In this document: positions 1 through 11,942 of the stretch, piece by piece | How positions within the stretch are numbered: the first letter of the stretch is position 1 | Layout: each line of letters begins with the position of its first letter | From: Calliopsis andreniformis | Taxonomy: Eukaryota > Arthropoda > Insecta > Hymenoptera > Andrenidae | DNA length: 64,000 nucleotides | Assembly: GCF_051401765.1 (NCBI RefSeq) | Contig: NC_135066.1 | Coordinates: 23,625,501 to 23,689,500, forward strand | Direction of reading: 5' to 3' | Program-made: the position numbers and the translations under genes | The notes under the pieces: generated by a model | Databases searched by the model: none | Seen by the model: only the letters and a program-made list of their open reading frames with translations | What the model was told of the DNA's origin: nothing

Positions 1-1180
1 GAATTTCTAATATACATCGTACTAAAATAAATTCCAACAACGACATTACAAGTATCTTTACATATATTAAGTATTTGATATCTTTCAATATGAGTTCGAT
101 ACCCAGACTTCCAAAAATATAAAGAGACGTCCTTGTTTTAAATATTTCAAATACTCCTTTCATTACAAATATAGTATAGCGTACAAGTTTTATGATTTGG
201 TTGTTCCTTCAGTTTGACTTTTTACTACAAAACTTCATTTTTAAGAAACAACGAATGCTTGAACATCTGCTGTTGATGAAAGATAAATTTTGTGTAAATG
301 GTTTCACTTATAAACATATACATATGTATGTGTATTTTCCATTTATCGCCTTATATTTCAGGTTGAAAAAGTAGAATTTATTTTAAAACAAGAGTTGAAA
401 AATTTTTCAGAAGTTTTCAACTGATGCCAATTAGGCTAGCATATTAGACGGTGAAAGTTCCAATTTCTTTCCGATGGTAAATAATATCAAGAGTTTCAAA
501 AAAAATAATTTAAGATATCACGAAAACTTTTAAAACAAAAGCTAATTAAAATTGTAATTTAATCTTAATTTGAGTGTATTTTCTAGTTAACAGAAAAAAG
601 TAAATGCAATATACAGAGTGTGCTAATTAACTCAATCGGGGAATAGTTTGTTTCAAAATTTAGCATTACACTGCACTCTTTGTAGGCAATAAGTACGTAC
701 CAATAAATACGTACCAATTACTAATACCCAATGCATATTAATATTTAATAATTACCAGAAGAGAGTAGTAGGCAATATAAAATCCAATATTGTATTCACG
801 CAATATATCCAAAATTAGAGAACGATTTTGCGTACGAAATCCTTCTTCATTTTTTCTGCGTAAAAATAAGAACTTAAAAGTAATACAGAGAAAATACTCT
901 TGGCAAGCTTATTTTTGTGTTTAGAGGTCAATATTTACACACATGTAATGCTCCACGACTTGCTCTATCGCTACCTCTCTCTATCTCGTTATATTTACTT
1001 CCTTCTCTCTCTATATCACTACTATATAGTCGTTTATTACTGAATATCCTATTAATTATAACAATTGTTAATATTTTTGTGCTTTGTCAAGTATCGTGTA
1101 TTATAGGTTTTAATTATATTTTCACATAAGTATTGCGTACTTTTTTTAAACATTAACGGTTAGTAAATCACCTTTGCGGC
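1..1180. other. AT-rich DNA, nothing recognised
   Basis: No gene, RNA or clear repeat is visible. The short open frames at the start and near 917-1129 are low-complexity (the latter is a CT-rich stretch) and show no domain. Confidence 0.5.
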
Positions 1181-1184
1181 ATTT

Positions 1185-1462
1185 CCCCGCAAGCTTGACC
1201 TTGAATGACCTTCAGTAGACAATTTTCAAATTCGTCTTAAAATAATCTACAATATTAGCAAAAAATAAAGGTATGGTTCCATTTGAAAAAATGGTCATGT
1301 CCTTCATCTCAGCTTTACGCATCCACCGCGAAAAATAAAAATCCCACCACACGATATTCCCTCCAGTGCTGAATACTTTTATCTAAAACATTTTTGCGTA
1401 TAACCAATACTTTTGAAGAAATTCATCTGTAACTCTTTATAATTTCCACCCTGTATGCCCCG
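1185..1462 (-). repeat. Dispersed repeat related to 45115-45415
   Basis: Read on the minus strand, this stretch matches 45115-45415: a start like CCTGTA, then AAATATTGATTATACGCAAAAATG-like text, a segment around a CACCACATGATATT-type motif, and a shared end around TTTTAAGACGAATTTGAAAA. The end CACCCTGTA resembles the TACAGGGTG termini seen elsewhere in the window. It is probably a degraded copy of a TIR element without coding capacity. Confidence 0.55.
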
Positions 1463-1849
1463 AGATTTTAGCGCTAACGGGTTCAGAACAGTACCGTCAC
1501 GCTGACAGCCAAGTTCGTCAGAGTAGGTTGCTATTCAGTTAGATCGGGCTAAAGTTTCCTTTGGAGTCTATAGTTTAATCTCATAGAATCCGCGAGTCAG
1601 CATAAATTCTATCTGGCAATTTCTATGACTACCCTGTAAGTCTCCGCACCGTCAGTGCGTCAACACCAACCATTAAAATCATATACTTTATGCGCCAACG
1701 CTACACTGTACATTTGTTCGTAAATACTGATTTTAGAATATACTAAAGTATTCATTGCAATTTGACTAGATTGTTTTCAAACCTACAATTACCTTAAGCG
1801 ATCCCATTGAAAGTTGACAGATTCTCCACGATATAGCGGTTCTCTGCGG

Positions 1850-2295
1850 CTCTCTAATTCCACATCAGATTCGTCCGTATGCCCTTACCTCCAAAGAAAG
1901 TGTATCCAACCTATTGTGTCCTCAATTTATTCGAGTTCATCTAGGAAAGTTAACCTATCCAACAGCTATCTGACTTTACATCAGATTCGTTTGTATCCTA
2001 CAGCTACGTGTAACACGAGGTTCGCCTGTATGATATCCAACTTCCTTACAGTACCCTGATTTTGCATCAGGTTCATCCGATTGAATTTGCCAACCTCCTT
2101 AACAGCACTTCAACTTATTTTGAGTTCGTCCGTGAAACTAGTCCTAGTGATTTCCTGACTTTGCATTAGGTGCGTTCACGAAACTCACACTCCTGCGGCT
2201 CACTAATCACAAATCAATTTTGTCTGCGAGCACATCTATCCTCCCTGATTTTACATCAGGTTCGTCCTCGTCTGCAATAATCCCGACGGCTCTTT
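1850..2295. repeat. Diverged ~47-bp tandem repeat array
   Basis: A motif close to TTTACATCAGGTTCGTCCG recurs near 1855, 1928, 1973, 2060, 2110, 2158, 2208 and 2252. Most spacings are about 46-52 bases, with one or two missing or expanded units. The units differ by many substitutions, so the array is old. The open frame at 1814-2059 arises from the array and is not convincing as a gene. Confidence 0.55.
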
Positions 2296-3680
2296 GGTCT
2301 CGATTACTATGATTACTATATTCTTTGGAAATATGTCTATCCTGACCGGCCTCGTAACACAGGCTATAGCCTGCAATTCACTAGAGATCCTTCAGTGTAT
2401 TGAATCTTTCACATGCCTAAAATTGTTATCAAATTAATTTTCATAAATTGAATAGTACTTTTCGTCACTTACAATTAGTAACTTTCCTGAAACTCCCCTT
2501 AATATTATTCTCAATCAGTTTTAATATTAATTATAATTACACATTGCAATTGGTAGGAATGTTAAAATACCTAGAATTGCATTACAGTTGCTTTTGTATC
2601 CAAAGGAGGGGTGAAATTAAAGTTCCCTTCAGATTCTTCTACACAGAATTTGTCTATATCTCCATTATGTTTCTTTGTGAATAATTTGTTTTGCCTTGGC
2701 ATCCCTTACCGACACAGTGTACACAGAGCACTATGTAATTCACTCTAATCCGAGTCTAATGTCTGCAAATTTTAAGTATCATAAAAGGTTTTCAGAGAAT
2801 GAATGAAACTGTGAATGTTTGCCACATACTTTACATAAATAGTCGCTGCAGGGTTCAAGGTTACTTAGAAGTTAAACTGTTTCCTATTTTTGCTTCACAA
2901 GAAAGAACGCGTTCTGATACTGTTGAAAAAATATGATGGACCATAAAAGAATATTTCTTTTACATATTGAAATATCTGTCTTGAACAATTTTGATTTCAC
3001 AAATGCGATCCACTTTCTCGATTAAATTTGGTTTTCGAAATCTGTAAATACATGAACGAAGCACTTTGCGTCTACGCTGATTCGCAAACAAGCTACGACA
3101 ATTAAATAAGTGTAGTAGAATCAGATGATAACAGAACTTTAATTTCTTAGTAGAAATGGTTATTGAATAGATATTAATCAAATTAGTTAATGAAATTCAC
3201 ATTAATGTCAATTATTAATAATTTCTCAGCTCATTAATAATCTCCCTTCCTTTCCTTTTCTTCTTTGTCGCTTATAAAAGTTAGGATCAGTTTTGTCAGA
3301 AAAAAGTCACTCAATCCGTGACTCCCACTCCGAAAAGCAACGAATGTCCGATATACAGTGTTGCTTCTCCCACTCTGTCTCACAGAGCGGAACGGTGGAA
3401 GCCACCTCACAATCCTACTTTCTCCCACTCCCTCAAACGGAGATTCAGTGATTTTTCTGACAACGCTGGTTATAACCATTATGTGCAGTTGATGTGACAT
3501 TAAACTTTAATTGCAGAAAAAAGTAATATCTCAAATTAAACTTAATTTATATTTATAGAACATCGAAATAGAATTTCTGTTATGAGCTTATTTCTTAAGC
3601 TGCGTATTTTAAATAAGAAATAAAACATTAGGTGAACTTGAAGATTAGTCGCACCACCGCCGATTTCGATGATCTTTGTA
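2296..3680. other. No gene recognised
   Basis: AT-rich sequence with scattered short open frames on both strands (for example 3234-3500 minus). None has a recognisable domain, splice context or repeat partner in the window. Confidence 0.45.
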
Positions 3681-3689
3681 TATTACAAA

Positions 3690-5000
3690 TGACGAGATTT
3701 TGAACAACTTTTTCCTATATATATAATAGGCGGTCGATCTTAGTTTTAAAATTATAAACAAAAATCGAAATCGGTAAGGGTGTGAATAAGTTGACCCAGT
3801 GGAGAAGTCCAAAAGACAAATATCCCAAGCGACGAAACACCTTATGAGGACCCAGTAGAAAAAGATAACGCACACTGAACTATCCTCAAAACAGAAAGCA
3901 AGATAGTTAGATTTAGGTTATCTTTGTCCACTGGGTCTTTATAGACTGTTGAGTCTGGGGGGATTTTTTCTTTTTGGACTTGTCCATTGGGTCAACTTAT
4001 TTCACTAACAACGAAATATCGCTAGGTATAAATCTCTGATTTTTATGAAACTTGGCAGGATTGTAGAGTAGCCAAAAATATTCGATTCGTATCTTTTTAT
4101 CGGCTGTAATTCATGTTAAAGAGATGAAAACAATACCCAAAGTGAAGATGGAAAACATATTTCACTCAATATCTCGAAAACTATTGCGTACAGCAAAATA
4201 GCATAAATAGGGCGATTGCGTATTTTTAAACGATAAATCCACCTATGTAAACAGTTTTTTAAAAGATCAATTTGTTTAAAAAATATGTTGTAAAATAGTA
4301 TATTTTCGTTGTTTTCACTGACTAAATGTTGATCGGTCATTTCACAAATTTTTATGTGAATACTATGAACTAAAACACAAAATAGGAATAAAATAGAATT
4401 TTGAATTTTTACAATATAAACAAAATAATAATATTCCCAGTTAGACTATACTTTGTGCGAAATTGGGCCCTGAAACAAGTTGTCTTAAGGAAAACATATA
4501 TCCTTATAATGTTTTCGTCATTATATGTATTATGATACATGTTGTTTACTGTTTACTAAATGTATAAATAATAACATCGGTAATGAATTGCACTCGTTAC
4601 AGACAGTACGAGAGGTTCGTAGGTTAACATGAATTAGAGCCGATAAAAAGAAATATATGTCGAATATTTTCGGCTACTCTATAATCCTGTCAAATTTCAT
4701 AAAAACCAGAGATTTACACCTCACGATGTTCCCTTATAAGTAATAGTTTCGAAAACAATGCTCGAGTTCAATAATTAAAGCTAAATAGTTCACCCCTTAC
4801 AATAGTAATTGCAGGCCCATGCTATATTTGTAGAAACAGCAGAAAATGGCCATCGTGTCGCATAGTGACGCGCGCTGCCACGGACGCATATGTGCATAAC
4901 CGGAATTCAATGTAGTAGCAGCAACAGTTTTTTCCAAATATCTCTGAAACTAAGGTCGACTGCGTATTATATGTATAGGAAAAAGTTGTTCCGAATTATG
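3690..5000. mobile_element. Nested palindromic TIR elements (three layers)
   Basis: Three inverted-repeat layers are nested. The outer arms are about 3690-3770 and 4915-5000, sharing a TTTTCCTATATATATAAT-like segment and the CTTAGTTT / AAACTAAG motif. A second pair lies at 4028-4115 and 4627-4720, sharing ATCTCTGATTTTTATGAAA and its complement. A short palindromic element sits at 3773-4008. The outer arms match those at 11943-12110 and 12580-12748, which shows a family. No transposase is present, so these are non-autonomous elements inserted into one another. Confidence 0.6.
3773..4008. mobile_element. Short MITE with AAGTTGACCCA termini
   Basis: The ends are inverted copies: AATAAGTTGACCCAGTGGA on the left and the complement of AATAAGTTGACCCAATGGA on the right, extended by AGTCCAAAA. 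The homologue at 12270-12500 has AAGTTAACCCA ends. Both sit in the loop of a larger palindrome. There is no coding capacity. Confidence 0.6.
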
Positions 5001-5840
5001 AACCTAACAATATATCCAAAGATCACTGAACTCGGTAGTAGTGTAACTAATTTGTAGGTTCACCAAGAATTACAGGAGAAGAGTAAAGTCTATTGCAGAG
5101 GATTTGGGATGTATCGTAGAAATGGAATAAAGATAGAAGGAAGATAAAAACGTTCCCGGAGGTGTGGCGAATCTATGTAACTATGATCGATTCAGTGAGA
5201 ACGCAATTTCTCGAAAACCATCGTGCGATCGATGCGGCAAACAGGGCAGAAATTGACTCGTATCACTGAATCTGCCATTTAATCGAACGGCAACCAGTTT
5301 TTCCATTCCAGCGGGTTTATCGAACATTTAAAAACGTTCACCATAAAATGTGTTGTAATTAAACATACATGCAACCAATCCATTTTGAAAACACGTTAAA
5401 TATAGAAAAAGGTGATGTCTGTAAAAAACACCAAACCTTTATAAAATTATTCAACGCAAAATCTATGTCAAGATAAAATATATTTTTCTTATACAATACA
5501 AGGAGGTAGATTAAAACTAGTTAATCGGCCAAATTATAGTCCATAAATCTCCTGAGTTGAACACTTCGTACGTTATAAATTTGACTTAGTTTCCAAGATT
5601 CAAAAGTTCTTTTTACTTGAAATTAAACGCAAAACAAGAAATTTTTTCTAATCAAGATTGAACATTCATTATTTTACATAGAAATAATACAAATAGTTAT
5701 TACAAATTTAAACACTTATCTCGTGACGCTTAAAAAAACTAATCGTGTATATTTGAGACGAAGTTAAGCAGATTTTCCAAAATATTCGAAAAATGTCACT
5801 AGTATGCATTTAAAGTGCCGCACTCTAGGGACACGAAGAA
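5001..5840. other. No gene recognised
   Basis: AT-rich DNA directly upstream of the possible first exon. I see no repeat partner in the window and no coding signal. Confidence 0.4.
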
Positions 5841-5904
5841 AATGAATGTCACCACCTTTAGATTTGACTTGAAGCGACGTCTAGTCACGATTCCATCGCT
5901 GTTG

Positions 5905-5920
5905 AAATGTTATTCAGTGC
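5905..5920 (+). promoter_or_regulatory. Possible arthropod initiator (TTCAGTG)
   Basis: ATTCAGTGCA matches the arthropod initiator core TCAGT and lies about 115 bases upstream of the ATG at 6029. No TATA box stands at -30 and no clear downstream promoter element is seen. This is a weak call that rests on its position relative to the candidate first exon. Confidence 0.2.
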
Positions 5921-6028
5921 ACTGAAACGTGACTGGAACGTATGAACACTGTTCTGCTTTAGCTGATTCCGAAGAACACTAAACTGTGATTGAACTGTGA
6001 CTGTAGCAGGATTGGATCGTTGGTGAAA

Positions 6029-6046
6029 ATGAAGGCGATAAGCGAG
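6029..6046 (+). CDS. Candidate first coding exon (MKAISE) with splice donor
   Basis: An ATG in good insect start context (GAAAATG) opens MKAISE and reaches a consensus donor, GAG|GTGAGTG, at 6047. The six codons end in phase 0. The 18-nt candidate at 17183 and the exon candidate at 29697 can both be read on in phase 0, which is why I propose them as parts of one transcript. I cannot name the gene. The intron to the next exon would be about 11 kb. Chance remains possible: the exon is short and upstream leader evidence is limited to a weak initiator. Confidence 0.27.
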
Positions 6047-6199
6047 GTGAGTGCTTGTCCAGTAAGCCGGAATGAATCTTTCTTATCGATACTACGTCAA
6101 ACTATCTATCGAATTAATTTATGCAGCCTTAGCTCAATTTTTTTGGACTACTCATTACGATCATATTCTACTTTCATTGCATGAATTTGTATAAAGTTG

Positions 6200-7320
6200 A
6201 AAAAGTTAAAAGTTTAGTTTAACTTTATTAGCTAATTTAGTATAAAATTAGTTGATTTAGTACATTTCTTTCTTGTTTGTAACATTCAACAGCACCAGAC
6301 AATCAATTTGCGTATAAAACACAAACACAAAAAGCAATATTCTATGTTTAGATTTGAATTGGCGTGTTCAGAAATCCCAGAAAAGTTGAAAAAATTTAAG
6401 AGACACAATATCGTAACTCTTAAATGCGTAATTCTTTAACCTCGTGAGGGACGATTTTTTAAAGGTCACATAGAGTAATTGTAGTTTATATTGTAACGTA
6501 TTCATTTAACATATTCACACAAAGCAAAGATAACAGACAATAGAGAATTTCCTAGGAAATATTAATTCCCAATAGGTTTCATTGTGTCTTTTATAATTAT
6601 GCGGGAATTTGTAAAAAATTAAACATGCACATATGTGGCAGTCTCCTTCAAAAAAGTAAAAAGTGAGACAAAATGAAATTGCTGACTCAGGTGCCAGAGA
6701 ATTGTAGAAAAGTAATTAGAAAGTATATGCAGATATATTGACAAATAACAATATTATGTATTTGATAGTTAAACGTAAGTGTTTAATTCTAAAGGATATA
6801 AGATTAGAAGCAGAGGTGGAATGTCTCTTTTTTCCAGTCAAAAGTTAAATATTAAAATGTCTTCATAAAGTGGCGGTGATAATTTCTCATCACATGAATC
6901 GAAGCGTTTATTGGCCATCGCATTCCACTTGTTCTTTGTTTGATGTCGCGAAACACGACGGTATATTCTCTCTCTTTGGCCCCGTTATCGTCATGTTTTT
7001 TGAAAGCGTAAAAATATTATGGTCACTGTCTCATACCAGGCTTTATTTTGTTCCTGTTGTAGATCAAACATGCACAAAAGTTCAGTTTTCATTGAATTCT
7101 TGTATATTTTATGGCCTGAATGATAAAAATATTTATATGAAATTCGTTAAATACAATTTTATCAAAGAATTATGACCAGCTGAATAATCATTGGAAATAA
7201 CCACTACAATGAAGTCTAGTGTTTTCTAGAATGATATTACTAGAAACATCTAATACTTGCACAACACTTCACCTTTCCTTAGTTACTTATTAGCCTTAAA
7301 TCAATAGATAATTTATATAG
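6200..7320. other. Candidate intron, no feature recognised
   Basis: AT-rich DNA. A 101-codon frame at 6870-7175 on the plus strand has a hydrophobic middle but no recognisable domain, and I treat it as chance. Confidence 0.4.
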
Positions 7321-7438
7321 GACATATAAGACGAAAATTAAACGTAACGATTTTATGTTCGAGGTTTTGTTTATTAATTAGGAGAGTTTAAAAATCCGGA
7401 GGAGATCACTACGTATTAGGTTAGGTGGAAGCCTCAAG

Positions 7439-9005
7439 TACAGGGTGTAAAAATATTAATGGTCACGGCTGAAGGGAGTGAATCTACACCTCTAGATCAA
7501 TAAACATTTGTAAATAAAATCTGTTTGTTAAATTGTTTACAACATTGAAAATAAATGTTAATTTTTTTTTATTACGTAAATGTATTCGGATCTTTTAAAA
7601 AAGAACATATTTGAAAGGAACCATCTGCCGTAAATGAATCGTCTAGTCAGGAAAAATTAAAGATTTGGCATCGGTTTCACTGTGTAGAGTCACACATAAG
7701 AACATGAGCCTACAACTACTCTGCTACGCGGCAACGTTACCCTGAACATGAGACCTAACATAGCGGTATGTGTACCCCAACATCGAAGGCCTAGCAAAGT
7801 ACATTGACCTAATAAGTCTAATTCGAATAACTTTTCTTTCTTTTCAATATTTCCAATATATGGCAAAATCAATAATGGTGAACTACAATGTTGTATGTAA
7901 TTATAATATATTTACTTACATGTTCGATGTTTAAACCTTCTATCTCTTGTTGTTTTATCCTATTTTTGGTACACGTTCCATTCAGCACAAATGTTACAAA
8001 TCCACTAATAATGAAAACCCTCTAAATAATACTGATAGTTAAACATTAATGATCAAGCACTGAAATGCTAATAATAAATATCACTGTTCCACTCTAATAG
8101 ACAAAAAATAAAAACTTCAAATAAGGCATAAAGGAAACGAACGGTTGCTTAGACGTGCTTTCAATGTCAGTGTTAAAACAATTCTGGCCTGACCCCAGTT
8201 CTATAAGGTCCATTGCAACATTTGAACATTTGTAAACGCAGATATCCAGTTAAAGTCAGGGTTATTTTCTCTAATGTGCTCTCCTTTTCTTAAGAATGTT
8301 TCCCAAAGGATATATAAAATTGATAACTGGTAACTGTAAACTCTATGTTTGGAATTTTCGGTATTTTGTGCGAAGATCTCCAGAACATCAAAACCAGTTT
8401 AACGACACCGAAAGCACATCTGAGTGACCGTTGGTTTCCTTGCCATCTTATTTAAAGTTTTTAGGTTTTTGTCTATTAACTTAATTTAAATCTATTTTAT
8501 TAGTATTATATGTGTATGTGTAGTATATATGCAGCACAATATGACAGTTATTATTACACAGATTACTGTTAAGACTAATGCAATGCTATCTGTTATTAGT
8601 GTTTCAGTGCTTGATCGTTAATGTTTGACTATTAGTATTATTTAGAGGGTTTTCGTTATCAGTGGATATATAAGTTTTGTGCTGAATGGAACGTGTTCCA
8701 AAAATAGAATAAAAGAACAAGAGATAGAAGGTTTAAACATCGAATAGATAAGTAAATAGTTATATAGTAAATAGTTAATTATAGTTACATACAACATTGT
8801 AGTTCACCATTGTTAGTTTTGCCGTATCGTATTGGAAGCATTGAAAAGAATGAAAAATTACTCGAATTAGACTTATTAGGTCAATGCACCTTGCTAGACC
8901 TTCCGTGCTAAGGTACACACACGTCCATGCTAGGCCTCACCCTTCAGAGGTGATCTATGTATCTATTTTTGGCAGATGTTACCGCGTAGCAGAGTACAGT
9001 ACAGC
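7439..9005 (-). mobile_element. Large inverted-repeat element, TACAGGGTGTAAAAA end
   Basis: The left edge begins TACAGGGTGTAAAAATATTA. Arms of about 350-400 bases at 7720-8070 and 8585-9005 are inverted copies of each other; they share the complement pairs around ATCAAGCACTGAAA, GTTCCATTCAGCACAAA and GGTTTAAACATCGA. The loop is 8071-8584. Partial relatives are at 10436-10600 and 34735-35660. The terminus resembles Tc1/mariner-type elements, but no transposase is present and the superfamily is an inference. Confidence 0.65.
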
Positions 9006-9735
9006 CCCGCAAAAAAGCTGCATATTGGGACTGTCCGTGCCCGTTTCACAGGACTGATATACTATTTTGTTTGCCTTACATCCCCGATATGGCACTGTAA
9101 GAGGGACAGGGACAGGTCATAAATTTCATTAAACACTACCAGGGTACACGTACGATAGGAAAAGACAGAATTAGGATACTCTAGCAAGTTGAGTCGCATG
9201 CGACCTAAACTTGTCTCTCAATTGTTAGGTAGCCAAATGTATTTCCCAAGACATTTGGCGATATAACCTGCTAGTTAGAGTATCGCTTATATCCTCGGAT
9301 CTTTCTCAGGCATGAAGCCTCGATCCCTCGCACCAAATAGGACTTTACTGCATGTTTCTTTTGTTTAAAACCACAAGATCGCATACTTTGAAGTTATTTC
9401 CCGTGTTGTGACTTTGTGCTCTCGCGATCTGATTTTCGAGTTAAACGTTAGAAATTGTTTCGTCTTGATAAGATCTTTCCACTGATATACAGATCTTACT
9501 CTACACTTTTTGGAATAGTTCACATCTTAAAAGGATACATTGCCCTTTTTGTTAGGAGATCGAAATAAAAGATTTCGACGTATGTATCTCTATTTTTTAA
9601 ATTCGCTATCTATTTTCTTTAAACATCTCAGATTTTTAAAGCTTTATAGAAGTAAACCGTACAGATATAACAAAGTTAGTTAGTTTGTTAGTTTAGCATA
9701 TTGGTATGTTATTTGAAGGCATTGCTATTGCAAAA
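9006..9735. other. No gene recognised
   Basis: Unique-looking sequence with no repeat partner in the window and no coding signal. Confidence 0.4.
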
Positions 9736-9900
9736 TTAACAGATTCACGCCGGCGTGTACCACCGGTGGTTCACACTTGAATATCCTATCGGGCGGCGCG
9801 TATCATTGGTGGCTCACATCGTCTGATAAAACAAAGCGCTCTTAAAGCAGCTGCCCATTGGTGAGAAACTCGAATTGCGGCGCCGGCATGAACGTGTTAA
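9736..9900. mobile_element. piggyBac-like MITE with TTAA at both ends
   Basis: The element is bounded by TTAA at 9736-9739 and at 9897-9900. The ends are inverted: TTAACAGATTCACGCCGGCG against TTAACACGTTCATGCCGGCG. It contains the palindrome ACCACCGGTGGT and a diverged internal duplication (GGTGGTTCACA / GGTGGCTCACA). Its base composition is richer in G+C than the flanks. TTAA target use is typical of piggyBac, but Kolobok-type elements also use it, so the class is inferred. Confidence 0.65.
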
Positions 9901-10435
9901 GCCAAAGTGAGCACTATGTTATAGTACATTTTACGGTTCAATTTTGGATCTCCTATTATCCCTTAAAATACCGAAGTCTATATTATTTGTTACACCTTAT
10001 ACATATAAGTTATATATAGGTAACTATACATAAACTATATATAATAAATTATATATAAACTATATATAAACGTCGTACATATGCATATTCATACTATCCT
10101 TAATGTTAAAATAATTATTATTTGTGACTACAATTAATGTTTTAGAATGAATAAAAGGTGCATGGCAGTGATTTAAATCGGAGCGTAATTTATAAATGTA
10201 TTTCTTCATGCGGGCTGTGTAGATGCATACGTACTTAAAGGTCAACGTGAGAAAAAGTATTTTAATTCTGTCTTTATCCTGGGGTACGATACTTCGGCGG
10301 CACCCAGCAGAATTTATGGCTTGTCGTTGTAAGGATCCTCTCAGTCGCTCGACGAGGAGACCCCCGCTGAGTGGTGGAAATTGTCGTGAGCCTACTCGGG
10401 GGCCTGAAACTCGATTGGTTTACGAAACAGTACTG

Positions 10436-10600
10436 TAGTGGTTAACAATTCTTCCTGACTAAACAGTTCATTTAGGGCATATGGTTCCTTTCGAACATTT
10501 TCTCTGCTAAAAGATCTGAATATGATTACGTAATAAAAAAAAATACCATTAATTTTAAAAATTCTGCTCACGAGTTTTTTATAAATGTCCACAGTGGCGT
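10436..10600 (+). repeat. Fragment of the 7439/34735 repeat family
   Basis: The sequence from TTCTTCCTGACTAAAC to TTTATAAATGTCCACA aligns with 34930-35090 and, inverted, with 7510-7660. It shares the CGATTATG / GATTACG segment followed by the A-rich run. The open frames here come from the repeat. Confidence 0.6.
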
Positions 10601-11100
10601 GCGCTGCACATCGTTCTACATCAGCACGTTGCTATACGTAAAAATGAAACAGACGTTTCCCTAATTCCTTGTTGCGTATACCCGTGCTCCCAACACATAC
10701 ACATTCATGCATATTTGTTTCTCTAGTCCTTTAAAACAATAAAGAGAAAATAATCATAAATGTATCGCTACACGGAACAGCTGAAATGCGTTAACATTTG
10801 GCAAATGAATGTGTGGACACAAATACCTCCTGCCTTCTGTTAACATCATCGGTCGTTTCACGATCTAATTTGTAAATACTGGAAATGCGGTCGATGAGGG
10901 GAGAGAGGGATGTGGGTGTGTGTTTGGGGGGAAGTCACTTCATTTGCTCTCTTGTAAGAGACATATTTCTCAATTACGTGATCGGCGTTGTGCTTTTTTC
11001 CGTGATGTTTAAGTGCCAGAGTTTTATACGTGCTGTGAGTAGTTTCATACAAGAATTATTTTCGATCGAGTATTACTATTTTTAATATTATCCTTCTCTA
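10601..11100. other. No gene recognised
   Basis: The overlapping plus and minus frames at 10858-11085 are complements of one low-complexity stretch (GA-rich plus TG-rich) and lack domain signal. Confidence 0.4.
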
Positions 11101-11532
11101 TACAGAATGTTTCTAAACAACGCGACATAGCTTTAAGGATCAATTCTAGACATCAAAATAAAAGGAAAATCAAGAATAACGATTTCGCATTTGAAGCTTC
11201 ATTTATTAGTTATAAGCGTCTAAAACTTTGGTGGAAATCACCAGAAATCAGCATGTGCAGAGGCCTCGAAACAGTGATTATCCGCACAGAAGTATAACTC
11301 TGACCTAAGCAAGGGGACAGATCAGCTGTTCAACAGTGAGAGATCTATACTGCCTAGCGGATAATCACTATTTGGCTGCGGGCTGATTTCTAGCCATTTC
11401 CACCAGATTTTTGGATGTTTATAACTAACAAACGTAGTTTCAAACACGAAATTATTATTGTTAACTTTCGTCTTATTTTGCTGTCTAGAATTACCCCTTA
11501 AAGTTATGCCGTGTTGTTCAGAAACATCCTGT
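11101..11532. mobile_element. MITE with long TIRs (family B)
   Basis: The ends are TACAGAATGTTTCTAAACAA and the complement of ACAGGATGTTTCTGAACAA. The inverted match continues inward for well over 100 bases, through AACTTTAAGG, TAATTCTAGACA, CAAAATAA and a TTTATAACTAACAAACG-like segment. The centre holds a second small palindrome around GATTATCCGC / GCGGATAATC. Relatives are at 44500-45088 (minus), 19164-19480 and 24450-24570. No coding capacity is seen. Confidence 0.7.
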
Positions 11533-11942
11533 TCAATTATTTTAAGTAATTTCTTATTTCTTATAATTTTGCTAGCATCGTATGTAGTACGTCAGTACAT
11601 GTAAGAGAAATTCCGATCATCGCATAAGTGAAGTTATGTCCATCATAAGGGTCAACGAAGATTTTGCTAGATCTAACGTGCCAGATCGACCTTAAGTGTA
11701 CAGTCGGGGGAACGGGAGTGCGTAACAAGGAATTAGCGAAATGTCTGTTTTTCTCCTACACAACAATGTGCTGGTTAAAACGATACATACATAGCACACG
11801 CCAGTGAATAACTGGACTCTACGTGCCTTCGTGCGTTAAGCGCGATCGGGCCATGGTACCTTTCAGAGCCTCGATGCATAGAACAGCAACAAAATTGTTA
11901 CAAACAATTTAGCGACAACTTTTTTGTTCAAATGTTTACCGT

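Noticed and set aside
1814..2059. 81-codon frame at the left edge
   Set aside because: It lies in the ~47-bp tandem array and inherits its apparent structure from it.
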